A stretch of 52,744 bases of DNA from an uncultured Bacilli bacterium (GTDB taxonomy: Bacteria > Bacillota_I > Bacilli_A > RF39 > UBA660), in assembly GCA_910587745.1 (NCBI GenBank), contig CAJUNE010000004.1, forward strand, positions 1 to 52,744. Direction: 5' to 3'. Positions 1-7,465 of the stretch are shown piece after piece (the stretch's first letter is position 1; each line of letters begins with the position of its first letter). Below the pieces are notes generated by a model, which did no database searches, had not been told where the DNA came from, and saw only the letters and a program-made list of their open reading frames with translations. The position numbers and the translations under genes are program-made.

Positions 1-12
1 TTATATCAAAAA

Positions 13-34
13 AACCACACCTAGTGGTGCGGTT
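13..34 (-). terminator. Intrinsic terminator, ABC exporter operon
   Basis: On the minus strand a stem AACC/GGTT plus CACC/GGTG (one A.C mismatch, loop of four) is followed by seven T. It lies about 40 bases beyond the stop of the ABC operon and is a good rho-independent terminator. A weaker hairpin at 51-79 precedes it. Confidence 0.7.
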
Positions 35-50
35 GAAATTTCAATTTAGG

Positions 51-79
51 AAATAGATATTACTAAGTAACATCTATTT
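51..79 (-). terminator. Hairpin overlapping the stop codon of the first ABC gene
   Basis: AAATAGAT pairs with ATCTATTT and a short TTAC/GTAA extension lies inside. The 5' arm on the minus strand contains the TAG stop of the ABC gene (74-76). The T tract that follows is weak, so this is probably an mRNA 3'-end stabiliser or a first, leaky terminator ahead of 13-34. Confidence 0.45.
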
Positions 80-1864
80 TTCAAATTGTGAATTATATAT
101 TTTAGCATAAAATCCTTTTTTTTCTAAAAGTTCATCATGCTTACCTATTTCCACAATATCTCCTTCATTCATAACTAATATTAAATCAGCATTTTTAATT
201 GTCGATAATCTATGTGCTATAATAAATGAAGTTCTTCCCATCATAACTTTATCCATAGCTTTTTGAATTAATTCTTCTGTACGAGTATCAACATTACTAG
301 TTGCCTCATCCAAAATTAATATTTTAGGATTAGCAAGAATAGCTCTAGCTATAGTAAGAAGTTGTTTTTGCCCTCCACTAATATTACTAGTTTCTTCATT
401 TAAAACCATATTATAACCATCAGGTAAAGTTCTAATAAAATAATCTGCATTAGCTGTTTTAGCCGCATCAATTACTTCTTTATCACTAGCATTCAAATTA
501 CCATAACGTAAATTATCTAATATTGTACCATTAAATAACCAAGTATCTTGTAAAACCATTGCAAAAACACTTTCAAGTTCACTACGTTTATAATCTGTAA
601 TATTTTTACCATCAAGTAAAATCTCCCCACTATTAAGTTCATAAAAACGCATTAAAAGTTTAACAATAGTAGTTTTACCTGCTCCTGTTGGACCAACAAT
701 CGCAATTTTTTCACCAGCATTTATTTTAGCATTAAAATCTTTAATAATAATTTTATCTTCATTATAACCAAATTTAACATTTTTAAATTCAACATTACCT
801 TCAACATTATCAGCCTTTAACTTACCATTATCAACATATTCACCAGTATCTAGAAAATTAAATACTCTTTCACTCGCTGCAATCATTGATTGAATTTGAC
901 TAGATATTTGAGCTAACTGTGCAATAGGATTAGTAAATTGTTTTGAATATTGAATAAAGCTTTGGATATTACCAACAGTTATTTTTCCTTTTATAGCAAA
1001 TACTGCTCCCACTATTGCAATTAAAGCATAATTTAAATTACCAACAAAATTCATAATTGGGTGCATTAAACCTGATAAAAATTGCGATTTAAACCCAGCT
1101 TCAAATAGTTTCTTATTATCTAGATCAAACTTTGTAATAGTTTTTTCCTCAGCATTAAAAGCTTTAATAACTGAGTGTCCACTAACCATTTCTTCTATTT
1201 CAGAATCAACTTCAGCTAAATATTTTTGTTGATTTACAAAGTGTTTTTGACTTTTCTTAACGAGTATCATAACAACAATTGAAGCTACCGGAAGAACTAA
1301 AGCTGTTAAAATGGCAAGTGTAACATTAATTGAGCACATCATTACAAATATTCCTATAACAGTTACAATTGAAGATACAAGTTGAGTCGCCGATCCATTT
1401 AAATTCAATTGAATTGTATCAATATCATTAGTAATAATTGATAAAATATCCCCAGTGTTTTGTTTATCAAAATAACTCATTGGTAGTTTATTAAGCTTTT
1501 GTGAAACTTCTTTTCTAAGTTTATAACTAGTTCTTTGACTAACACTAGTCATAATTAAACTTTGAACATAACTAAAAAGTGCACTAATTACATATAATAT
1601 TCCTAATGTAATTAAAATATTTTTAATAGTATTAAAATTAATACCACCAGTTCCACTAATTTTTAAAATTAAACCATTAAATATTTCTGTAGTTGCATTA
1701 CCAAGTATTTTAGGAGATATAATTGCAAATATTGTACTACCAATAGCAAAAATAAATGATAAAATAATTAATATTTTATATGTTGATACTCTTTTTAACA
1801 GTTTATTTAAAGTACCTTTAAAATCTTTTGCTTTGTCTACTGAACTAGGACTTCTTCTTGCCAT
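74..1864 (-). CDS. ABC exporter half-transporter, catalytically competent subunit
   Basis: 596-residue fusion of a six-helix exporter membrane domain (about 1-330) with an ATP-binding domain (about 355-590). Visible motifs are Walker A GPTGAGKT (391-398), signature NISGGQ (494-499), Walker B ILILDE with the catalytic Glu (520), and the H-loop His (551). All are intact. It follows the partner subunit at 1864-4071 with a TAATG overlap and an AGGAGG ribosome site placed in the end of that gene. The pair resembles heterodimeric multidrug/lipid exporters such as BmrC/BmrD or TM287/288. The substrate cannot be read from the sequence. Family call is firm; the drug-export role is inference. Confidence 0.93.
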   Translation of the reverse strand: MARRSPSSVDKAKDFKGTLNKLLKRVSTYKILIILSFIFAIGSTIFAIISPKILGNATTEIFNGLILKISGTGGINFNTIKNILITLGILYVISALFSYVQSLIMTSVSQRTSYKLRKEVSQKLNKLPMSYFDKQNTGDILSIITNDIDTIQLNLNGSATQLVSSIVTVIGIFVMMCSINVTLAILTALVLPVASIVVMILVKKSQKHFVNQQKYLAEVDSEIEEMVSGHSVIKAFNAEEKTITKFDLDNKKLFEAGFKSQFLSGLMHPIMNFVGNLNYALIAIVGAVFAIKGKITVGNIQSFIQYSKQFTNPIAQLAQISSQIQSMIAASERVFNFLDTGEYVDNGKLKADNVEGNVEFKNVKFGYNEDKIIIKDFNAKINAGEKIAIVGPTGAGKTTIVKLLMRFYELNSGEILLDGKNITDYKRSELESVFAMVLQDTWLFNGTILDNLRYGNLNASDKEVIDAAKTANADYFIRTLPDGYNMVLNEETSNISGGQKQLLTIARAILANPKILILDEATSNVDTRTEELIQKAMDKVMMGRTSFIIAHRLSTIKNADLILVMNEGDIVEIGKHDELLEKKGFYAKIYNSQFEK

Positions 1865-4071
1865 TATAATTCCTCCTCTCTAAGTTGTGATAAAGCTATT
1901 TCTTTATATACATCACAAGTTTTAAGAAGTTCTTTATGAGTTCCACTACCAACAACTTCTCCTTCATTAAGAACAATTATATTATCAGCATTCATAATGG
2001 TACTTATTCTTTGGGCTACGATTAAAATAGTGGCATCTTTAGCATGTTTCTTTAAATTTTTTCTTAAAGCAGCATCAGTTTTAAAATCAAGCGCACTAAA
2101 TGAATCATCAAAAATATAAACTTCTGGATTTTTAGCTATAGCTCTAGCAATAGAAAGCCTTTGTTTTTGACCACCACTTACATTCGCTCCACCTTGTGAA
2201 ATATCACTATCAAACTTATTTTCTTTTTTATCAATAAATTCTAAAGATTCACTAACACTAGCACATTCCTTCATTTCTTCTAAAGAAAGATTATCATTAC
2301 CAAGCATTAAATTAGAAGCAATAGTTCCTGTAAATAATATCCCTTTTTGTGGAACATATCCAATTCTATTTCTAAGTTCTTTAATATCAGCATCTTTAAC
2401 ATTTACTCCATCGAAAGTTATTTCCCCTTCTGTAACGTCAAAAAATCTTGGTATTAAATTAATTAATGTTGATTTTCCACTACCAGTTGAACCAATAAAT
2501 GCAGTTGTAGTTCCTTTGTCAGCTTTAAAGCTAATATTTTTAAGCATCGCTTCATCAGCATCAGGATATTTAAAAGTTACATTTTTAAATTCAATTGTTC
2601 CCTTTTTATCTTCATCAAAACTAGTAGGATTTAGATTAGATACAATACTTATATCTTTATTTAATATTTCTTTAACTCTTTTTAAAGAAACCAAAGCTCT
2701 TGGAAGCATAACTGATACCATTGAAATCATCAAAAAAGACATAATAATTTGCATTGTATAAGTAATAAAAGCTAGTAAACTTCCTACTTGTAAAGTACCA
2801 ATATCTATTTGTTTAGAACCATACCAAATAATTAAAATACTAATTATATTCATAACAAGCATCATACTTGGCATCATAATATTCATTAATCTATTAATAA
2901 ATAAATTAGTTTTTGTTAACTTTTGATTAGCTTTATCAAATCTTTTCTCTTCATGTTTTTCTGTTCCAAAGGTTCTAATAACTGGCATACCCGTAATAAT
3001 TTCTCTTGAAACCAAATTCATTTTATCAATTAGTTTTTGCATTCTATTAAATTTAGGCATAGCAAGAGCAAATAAAATACTAATAAGAATTAATATACAG
3101 ATTAAAGCAACAGCAATCAACCAATTAAGAGGATTATCAAATACTTTCATAAAAGCACCAATACCCATAATTGGAGCAAAAACGACAATTCTAAGAAGCA
3201 TTACAAAAAAGTTTTTAATTTGTTCAATATCATTAGTTGATCTTGTAATCAAACTTGAACTACCAAATTCTTTAAATTCTGCTAAACCAAAATTCATTAT
3301 TTTAGTTACAACAGCATTTCGTAAAAAATAGCTAATTCTTGCTGCAAGTTTACTAACTAAATAACCAACAATAATTGCAATAATCATTCCAAGACCAGCA
3401 ATACCAAGCATTATCATACCTTTATTATATATATAATTCATTTGATATTGTTCCATATCAATACCAATTTCACTATAAATAGTTTTAATTGAATTTACTC
3501 CATAACCATTAAGCATAGATTGTTCTAAATTATTAAAAGATTTATTAACATTATCTATTACATCATTAAAAGTTTCTTTATCTAAACTCATCAACCAATC
3601 TAGTAAATTAGTTCCATCTTGAAGTGGTATATTAAGACTTTTAACTATAGCTTCATTATTAGAATAAAACATAGTAGTAATAATCATAGGTTTAATAATC
3701 TTTTGTTCTAATAAAGCAATTTCTTCTTCATTTATATTTTTTAAAACATAAATATTTTCTTTTTTTAATAAAGGAAATTCCTTAGTCATTTTTTCCAAAT
3801 CTCTATTACTAAGATTATCTTTAACTATTAAATCATAGCTAGCAATAATCCCTGCATCTTCTCCACTTATTTTTAAAATTCCTTCATATAAATCTTGAGT
3901 TAAAGCCCTCGGAACATTATTACTTATTCCACTCTGACCAATTCCATTATTAATAATATCTGATGTATATTGTGGCAATTCTAAATCACATAAAGCTTGA
4001 ATAACTAATAAAGCGATAACCACAATAACAGGTATTACAAATAATCTTAATCTATTATTTTTCAAATACAT
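1864..4071 (-). CDS. ABC exporter half-transporter, degenerate-site subunit with a large extracytoplasmic insert
   Basis: 735 residues, about 150 longer than the usual half-exporter. The extra sequence (about 35-210) lies between the first and second membrane helices and should face outward. The ATP-binding domain has Walker A GSTGSGKS (527-534) and signature VSGGQ (631-635). Walker B reads VYIFDD, so Asp656 replaces the catalytic Glu, and Gln687 replaces the H-loop His. These are the classic changes of the non-hydrolysing site in heterodimeric exporters, so this is the partner of the gene at 74-1864. The start has a GGAGG site close upstream; a likely promoter lies at 4104-4133. The insert has no fold I recognise. 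Confidence 0.92.
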   Translation of the reverse strand: MYLKNNRLRLFVIPVIVVIALLVIQALCDLELPQYTSDIINNGIGQSGISNNVPRALTQDLYEGILKISGEDAGIIASYDLIVKDNLSNRDLEKMTKEFPLLKKENIYVLKNINEEEIALLEQKIIKPMIITTMFYSNNEAIVKSLNIPLQDGTNLLDWLMSLDKETFNDVIDNVNKSFNNLEQSMLNGYGVNSIKTIYSEIGIDMEQYQMNYIYNKGMIMLGIAGLGMIIAIIVGYLVSKLAARISYFLRNAVVTKIMNFGLAEFKEFGSSSLITRSTNDIEQIKNFFVMLLRIVVFAPIMGIGAFMKVFDNPLNWLIAVALICILILISILFALAMPKFNRMQKLIDKMNLVSREIITGMPVIRTFGTEKHEEKRFDKANQKLTKTNLFINRLMNIMMPSMMLVMNIISILIIWYGSKQIDIGTLQVGSLLAFITYTMQIIMSFLMISMVSVMLPRALVSLKRVKEILNKDISIVSNLNPTSFDEDKKGTIEFKNVTFKYPDADEAMLKNISFKADKGTTTAFIGSTGSGKSTLINLIPRFFDVTEGEITFDGVNVKDADIKELRNRIGYVPQKGILFTGTIASNLMLGNDNLSLEEMKECASVSESLEFIDKKENKFDSDISQGGANVSGGQKQRLSIARAIAKNPEVYIFDDSFSALDFKTDAALRKNLKKHAKDATILIVAQRISTIMNADNIIVLNEGEVVGSGTHKELLKTCDVYKEIALSQLREEEL

Positions 4072-4103
4072 CCCTCCAATTTATCTTATTAGTCATAGAA
4101 CTA

Positions 4104-4133
4104 ATTATAACACATAAAAACATTATTTGTCTT
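4104..4133 (-). promoter_or_regulatory. Probable sigma-A promoter of the ABC exporter operon
   Basis: Minus-strand -10 TATAAT (4104-4109) with AAGACA 18 bases upstream (4128-4133), 35 bases before the first ABC start. The -10 is perfect and the -35 matches only 4 of 6 positions. Confidence 0.5.
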
Positions 4134-4145
4134 TAAAAAGTTAAA

Positions 4146-4174
4146 AAAACTAATCTATTTCTAAGACTAGTTTT
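4146..4174 (-). terminator. Terminator formed by the end of the SleB-like gene
   Basis: AAAACTA/TAGTTTT stem with seven T after it on the minus strand. The 5' arm lies in the last codons and the 3' arm includes the TAG stop (4150-4152) of the hydrolase gene. Confidence 0.6.
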
Positions 4175-4977
4175 AATACATCTTCTTCAGGTATTCTATT
4201 TTCTTCAGCTAATTCTCTACAATAATAATTACCAGTTGGTTCTTCTAACTGATAAGATGCTCTATGTTTATCAGGAACGAAATTAAAGTTCAAATAATTA
4301 TGACTAGGAACTCCACTATAGAACATATCTATAGCGGCTTGATAACCTCTTAAATCAATACGTCCTAAATAATCTTCATAAGAGCCATTACTATAAACAC
4401 TAAATTGATATGGAGCTATAAATTGATAGTAAATACTATACCCGGCATTTTCTCCAAAAGCATTACTTACATCTCTAACATAAGGCTCACTATGAGTACG
4501 ATTATCAATTGTACTTGCTACTCTATAAGCTTCATCATAACAATTTGGATCACCACAAGATTCAGCTACACAACCCGCACAAACTGCATCCAGCTCTTCA
4601 TAAGTATAGCCTTCTCTTTCCATAATAGCTTGCATTTTCTCTTCATATGTAAGTTCTTTTACTTCAGCTTTCTCTTCAACAACTTCTACTTTTTCTTGTT
4701 CTTCTTGTAAACTCGAAGAAGCTATTTCTACATTGTTTTTCTTTATCGTTTTAGAAGCATAAGCCAAAACTGATTCTTCTATCTTACTTTGACCTACTTT
4801 AAAACCATCGTAAACAGAGATACATTCATAACTTACATCATCATTAGCATCAGATTGTTTTACATTTTTTTCAAAATCTTTTATGGCTGATGATATAGTT
4901 ATAAAAGCCATAGCAAAACATAAATAACGTTGAAACTTTAATTTTTTCTTATATTTACCTATTTCTATTAAATTCAT
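4150..4977 (-). CDS. SleB-like (Hydrolase_2) cell wall hydrolase, exported
   Basis: About 275 residues. An N-terminal membrane/signal segment (about 15-30) leads into a low-complexity Glu/Val linker and a C-terminal domain of roughly 150 residues. That domain shows the SleB pattern: a helix with the catalytic-type Glu in CVAESCG, a downstream NR, and QFSVYSNGSY. SleB-family enzymes cleave peptidoglycan glycan strands (spore cortex or vegetative wall). Four Cys around the presumed active Glu (C-x2-C, C-x4-C) are unusual and might form disulfides outside the cell. I chose the ATG at 4977, which has AAGGGGAG six to eight bases upstream; the longer TTG-initiated frame to 5001 runs through that ribosome site. 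Whether it acts in spores or in growth is open. Confidence 0.72.
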   Translation of the reverse strand: MNLIEIGKYKKKLKFQRYLCFAMAFITISSAIKDFEKNVKQSDANDDVSYECISVYDGFKVGQSKIEESVLAYASKTIKKNNVEIASSSLQEEQEKVEVVEEKAEVKELTYEEKMQAIMEREGYTYEELDAVCAGCVAESCGDPNCYDEAYRVASTIDNRTHSEPYVRDVSNAFGENAGYSIYYQFIAPYQFSVYSNGSYEDYLGRIDLRGYQAAIDMFYSGVPSHNYLNFNFVPDKHRASYQLEEPTGNYYCRELAEENRIPEEDVLKLVLEID

Positions 4978-5060
4978 TTTTCTCTCCCCTTCGCACAACA
5001 AGAAGGTATTTTACCATAAATAAACTGTCAAGGGCAAAAAATGGAGCCTATTACAAAACA

Positions 5061-5088
5061 AAAAAAGTAGACAAATATCTACTTTTTT
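5061..5088 (-). terminator. Terminator of the HU gene
   Basis: An 11-bp stem AAAAAAGTAGA/TCTACTTTTTT around a six-base loop, ending in a T run on the minus strand, 15 bases after the HU stop. Confidence 0.8.
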
Positions 5089-5103
5089 AAATGCAACTAA
5101 TTA

Positions 5104-5376
5104 TTAGTTAAGAGCATCTTTTAATTTGCTTCCTGCTTTGAATGAAGCAACAGTCTTAGCAGGAATTTTAATAGCTTCTTTAGTTAAAGGATTAATTCCT
5201 TCACGAGCTGCACGTTTTTTAGCGCTGAAAGTACCAAATCCAACTAAAGCAACTTTACCTTCTTTTTTAAGTCCTGTTTGGATACCTTCTAACATAGCAT
5301 CTAAAGCACGACCAGCTTCAGCTTTTGACATATTTGCTTTTGCAGCGATAAATTCTACTAATTCAGTTCTTGACAT
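5104..5376 (-). CDS. hup: HU-family histone-like DNA-binding protein
   Basis: 90 residues, the exact family length. It starts MSRTELVEFIA and carries the typical VGFGTF turn, the KKRAAREGINP arm and a C-terminal VASFKAGSKLKDAL. HU dimers bend DNA and compact the nucleoid. The ATG has an excellent AAAGGGAGG site. It is monocistronic: a terminator follows at 5061-5088, and the leader upstream holds two small hairpins that can pair in alternative ways (5394-5435), which could matter for regulation. No odd residues seen. Confidence 0.96.
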   Translation of the reverse strand: MSRTELVEFIAAKANMSKAEAGRALDAMLEGIQTGLKKEGKVALVGFGTFSAKKRAAREGINPLTKEAIKIPAKTVASFKAGSKLKDALN

Positions 5377-5393
5377 AATATTACCTCCCTTTC

Positions 5394-5435
5394 AAAAACC
5401 TTATTTATAAGGCCACTTACCTTACATATTAAGGT
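5394..5435 (-). promoter_or_regulatory. Leader of hup with alternative hairpins
   Basis: Reading the minus strand: ACCTTA, TAAGGT, CCTTA, TAAGGT followed by TTTTT. The first two pair (loop of five) and the last two pair (loop of four), giving a terminator-like end. The second and third can also pair with each other, excluding both. This is 18 bases before the HU start. It may be an attenuator, an mRNA stabiliser or simply a palindromic protein-binding site. Confidence 0.4.
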
Positions 5436-5542
5436 TATCAAAAATATCCCATAAAATCAAGGAATTTTAGTTAATTTTTTTATTTTTTTAGCAAAATTAT
5501 CTTATTTTTATACTCAAGACTAATTTGTCAAATAAAAAAGAA

Positions 5543-6553
5543 CTAAATGTTATAGTTCTCTGGTTCAATTTCACTACTTTTCATAGTAGGTAAATCAATC
5601 TTTTTAGGTAAATCAACATTATTATTTACAACAGATTTTACTGGTTCATTAACATATACTGAACTAAATTGAGTTGCAGGTTTTGAAACTACTTCTTCAA
5701 TTGGTGTAACTTTTACTTCTTCATGATAGTTATTTGTAGTATTTTCTAATTCATCTAATTCATCAGAAATAGATTTAGCTAAAGCATCAAAATCAATACT
5801 AGGTACTTCAATTTCTTCTGCTTCAGGTTTTTCTATAGGTTTATAATAAGTTTCATTTATTACATTTGGTTCAACAGTTGGTACTATTTCTGGTACAATT
5901 GGCTTAACTTCTTCTATAATAGGCGCCTTAATAGGTTCTTCTGGAATAGTTATTCTTATTGGTTCTATTACTTTAGGTTCTGATGGAATATCATAAGTAG
6001 TTGGTTCTAACCTAATTGGCTCTACACTTCTTAATGGTTCTGTAATAATAGGAGTTGAAACTTCATTTATTACTGGCACTACAGGAGTTTCTATAGGTTT
6101 TATTTCTTCTTTTGGTATTTCGACAAATTGTTTTCTTTCATATTCTTCATAATCATAATTAATTGGAGCAACTGGAGATAAGATCTCATCTTTATAATTA
6201 ACTGCTGCTGATGGAGTTTCATTAATTATAGGAACCACAGGCTCAACTATATTAGAAGATATAGTAGAATTCAAATTAATACTTTCTTCTACATTTGGCA
6301 TAACAGGCATTACATTATCTGTCATAACTGGTATTTCAGACACTGGAGTTTCTAAAGACACAGGTTCACTAGTTTCCTTAAATGTATTTTCAACATCCTT
6401 TTTCTGTAATTCTTTTGTTGACTCTAATCTTCTTTTCTCGTCTCTTTTACCAAAAAATAAAACAATTAAAAATGTCACTACAAGAAATGATATAACTGCA
6501 AATAGGCCTATACCAAAGTAATTGCTTTCATATAATTTATCAAGGAAATTCAT
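5543..6553 (-). CDS. Single-pass membrane protein with long Pro/Glu/Val-rich cytoplasmic tail
   Basis: 336 residues, not a family I recognise. One membrane helix lies at about 13-34, followed by GKRDEKRR, so by the positive-inside rule the N-terminus is outside and the long tail is cytoplasmic. The tail (about 45-336) is low in complexity, rich in Pro, Glu, Ile and Val (many EPI, PIIE and PVIN steps) and probably disordered. Residues 127-134 read PVAPINYD, a string repeated exactly in the unrelated membrane protein at 24618-25958. The ATG at 6553 is preferred, with AAGGTGG eight bases upstream; two GTG codons further upstream lie inside that site. It could be a scaffold for division or wall enzymes; that is a guess. 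Confidence 0.75.
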   Translation of the reverse strand: MNFLDKLYESNYFGIGLFAVISFLVVTFLIVLFFGKRDEKRRLESTKELQKKDVENTFKETSEPVSLETPVSEIPVMTDNVMPVMPNVEESINLNSTISSNIVEPVVPIINETPSAAVNYKDEILSPVAPINYDYEEYERKQFVEIPKEEIKPIETPVVPVINEVSTPIITEPLRSVEPIRLEPTTYDIPSEPKVIEPIRITIPEEPIKAPIIEEVKPIVPEIVPTVEPNVINETYYKPIEKPEAEEIEVPSIDFDALAKSISDELDELENTTNNYHEEVKVTPIEEVVSKPATQFSSVYVNEPVKSVVNNNVDLPKKIDLPTMKSSEIEPENYNI

Positions 6554-6687
6554 CCCTAACACCACCTTTTATTCTATTAATAAGTCTAACATATATATAT
6601 TCTAAAATCAAGAAAAAATGTAAAGTTTTTTTCTTTACATAAATTTTACTATCAAACACTTTACTAACTATCAACTTTTAACTTAAA

Positions 6688-6704
6688 AAGAAGCAACGCT
6701 TCTT
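6688..6704 (-). terminator. Terminator overlapping the yneF stop codon
   Basis: AAGAAGC/GCTTCTT stem with a three-base loop and a short T run on the minus strand. The 5' arm begins within the TAA stop (6703-6705). Confidence 0.6.
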
Positions 6705-6912
6705 ACATAAATTTATTCATTTGATTCATTACTTGTGTAACTTGTTTTTTACTAGGCTTTCTTCCCATTTGAGTCATCATAACTTCAATCATCTTTTCAT
6801 TTATAGGAGGATTCTTCTTTAAATATTTTTTCATTATAAATCTAGCTAAGAAAAATCCAATAATTAAACCTGCTACTAAACCAATTATACACCATAATAT
6901 TTGTCCCCACAT
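6703..6912 (-). CDS. yneF: UPF0154 family membrane protein YneF
   Basis: 69 residues. A single N-terminal helix (about 4-26) ends in FFLAR, followed by the hallmark KYLKKNPPINEKMI and QMGRKPSKKQ segments of UPF0154. The family is universal in Bacilli and Mollicutes; its biochemical function is unknown. A GGAGAG site lies just upstream of the ATG. The next upstream gene is SirA-like, as in B. subtilis, where yneE (sirA) and yneF are neighbours. That shared order supports both calls. Confidence 0.92.
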   Translation of the reverse strand: MWGQILWCIIGLVAGLIIGFFLARFIMKKYLKKNPPINEKMIEVMMTQMGRKPSKKQVTQVMNQMNKFM

Positions 6913-6958
6913 AATTATCTCTCCTTACCGATTATATTTTACTATATTCTTTAATTTA

Positions 6959-7378
6959 TTACAAGCTTAGAAGTTCGTTTACCCAAAAATAATCTTTATT
7001 TTTAAAATCGCAAACAAATAAATTATTATACTCTTTAAGTTCATTTAAAAATGTTGGTTTTGTAATATTACTCTCCAGTAACAAAAAGGCTTTATTAACA
7101 ACTAACATTGAGTCTTCTGGCACATATTTATTTTGAATACGATGTACATTATGAAACTTAGAATAAAAATCATTATCTTTAGACTCCCCAAAAATTTTAT
7201 TATTTATTTTACTTTTATCAAACGGTCTAGCTATTTGATTAAATAGATCATAAGCCATATCAGCATCATTACAATCAAAACTATGAATATCTTCCATGGC
7301 TCTAAATAAATGATAAGGATTATTTTTCATTAAATTATAAAAACTCTTATTAATATTAAATATATAAAAAGTACGCAT
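6959..7378 (-). CDS. SirA-like protein (sporulation inhibitor of replication family)
   Basis: 139 residues from the preferred ATG at 7378 (AGGTGAT six bases upstream; the longer frame to 7459 has no better site). It opens MRTFYIFNINKSFYNL and contains NPYHLFRAMEDIH, which is how distant YneE/SirA proteins begin. The C-terminus FWVNELLSL also fits. In B. subtilis SirA binds DnaA domain I and blocks new rounds of replication in cells entering sporulation. Overall similarity is weak by eye; position directly upstream of yneF, as in B. subtilis, is the strongest support. Finding it with sigH and spoIIAA-sigF in the same window hints at a spore-forming ancestry. Confidence 0.55.
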   Translation of the reverse strand: MRTFYIFNINKSFYNLMKNNPYHLFRAMEDIHSFDCNDADMAYDLFNQIARPFDKSKINNKIFGESKDNDFYSKFHNVHRIQNKYVPEDSMLVVNKAFLLLESNITKPTFLNELKEYNNLFVCDFKNKDYFWVNELLSL

Positions 7379-7465
7379 ATTTTCATCACCTGTATATAGA
7401 TTATCACATAAAGATTGCGAACTTTGTCGAATCATGTCGACACCCTTGTTTTTTTGCAATTTTTT

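Noticed and set aside
2516..2761. Plus-strand frame inside the ABC gene
   Set aside because: Shadow of the minus-strand coding sequence. The same holds for 4405-4710, 5126-5410, 9552-9872, 17856-18244, 20359-20571, 32116-32370, 36578-36958, 46695-46886 and 50779-50967.
7379..7459. LexA/SOS box upstream of the SirA-like gene (GCGAAC, TTCGAC elements)
   Set aside because: The half sites are not arranged as the Bacillus CGAAC-N4-GTTCG palindrome. No support.
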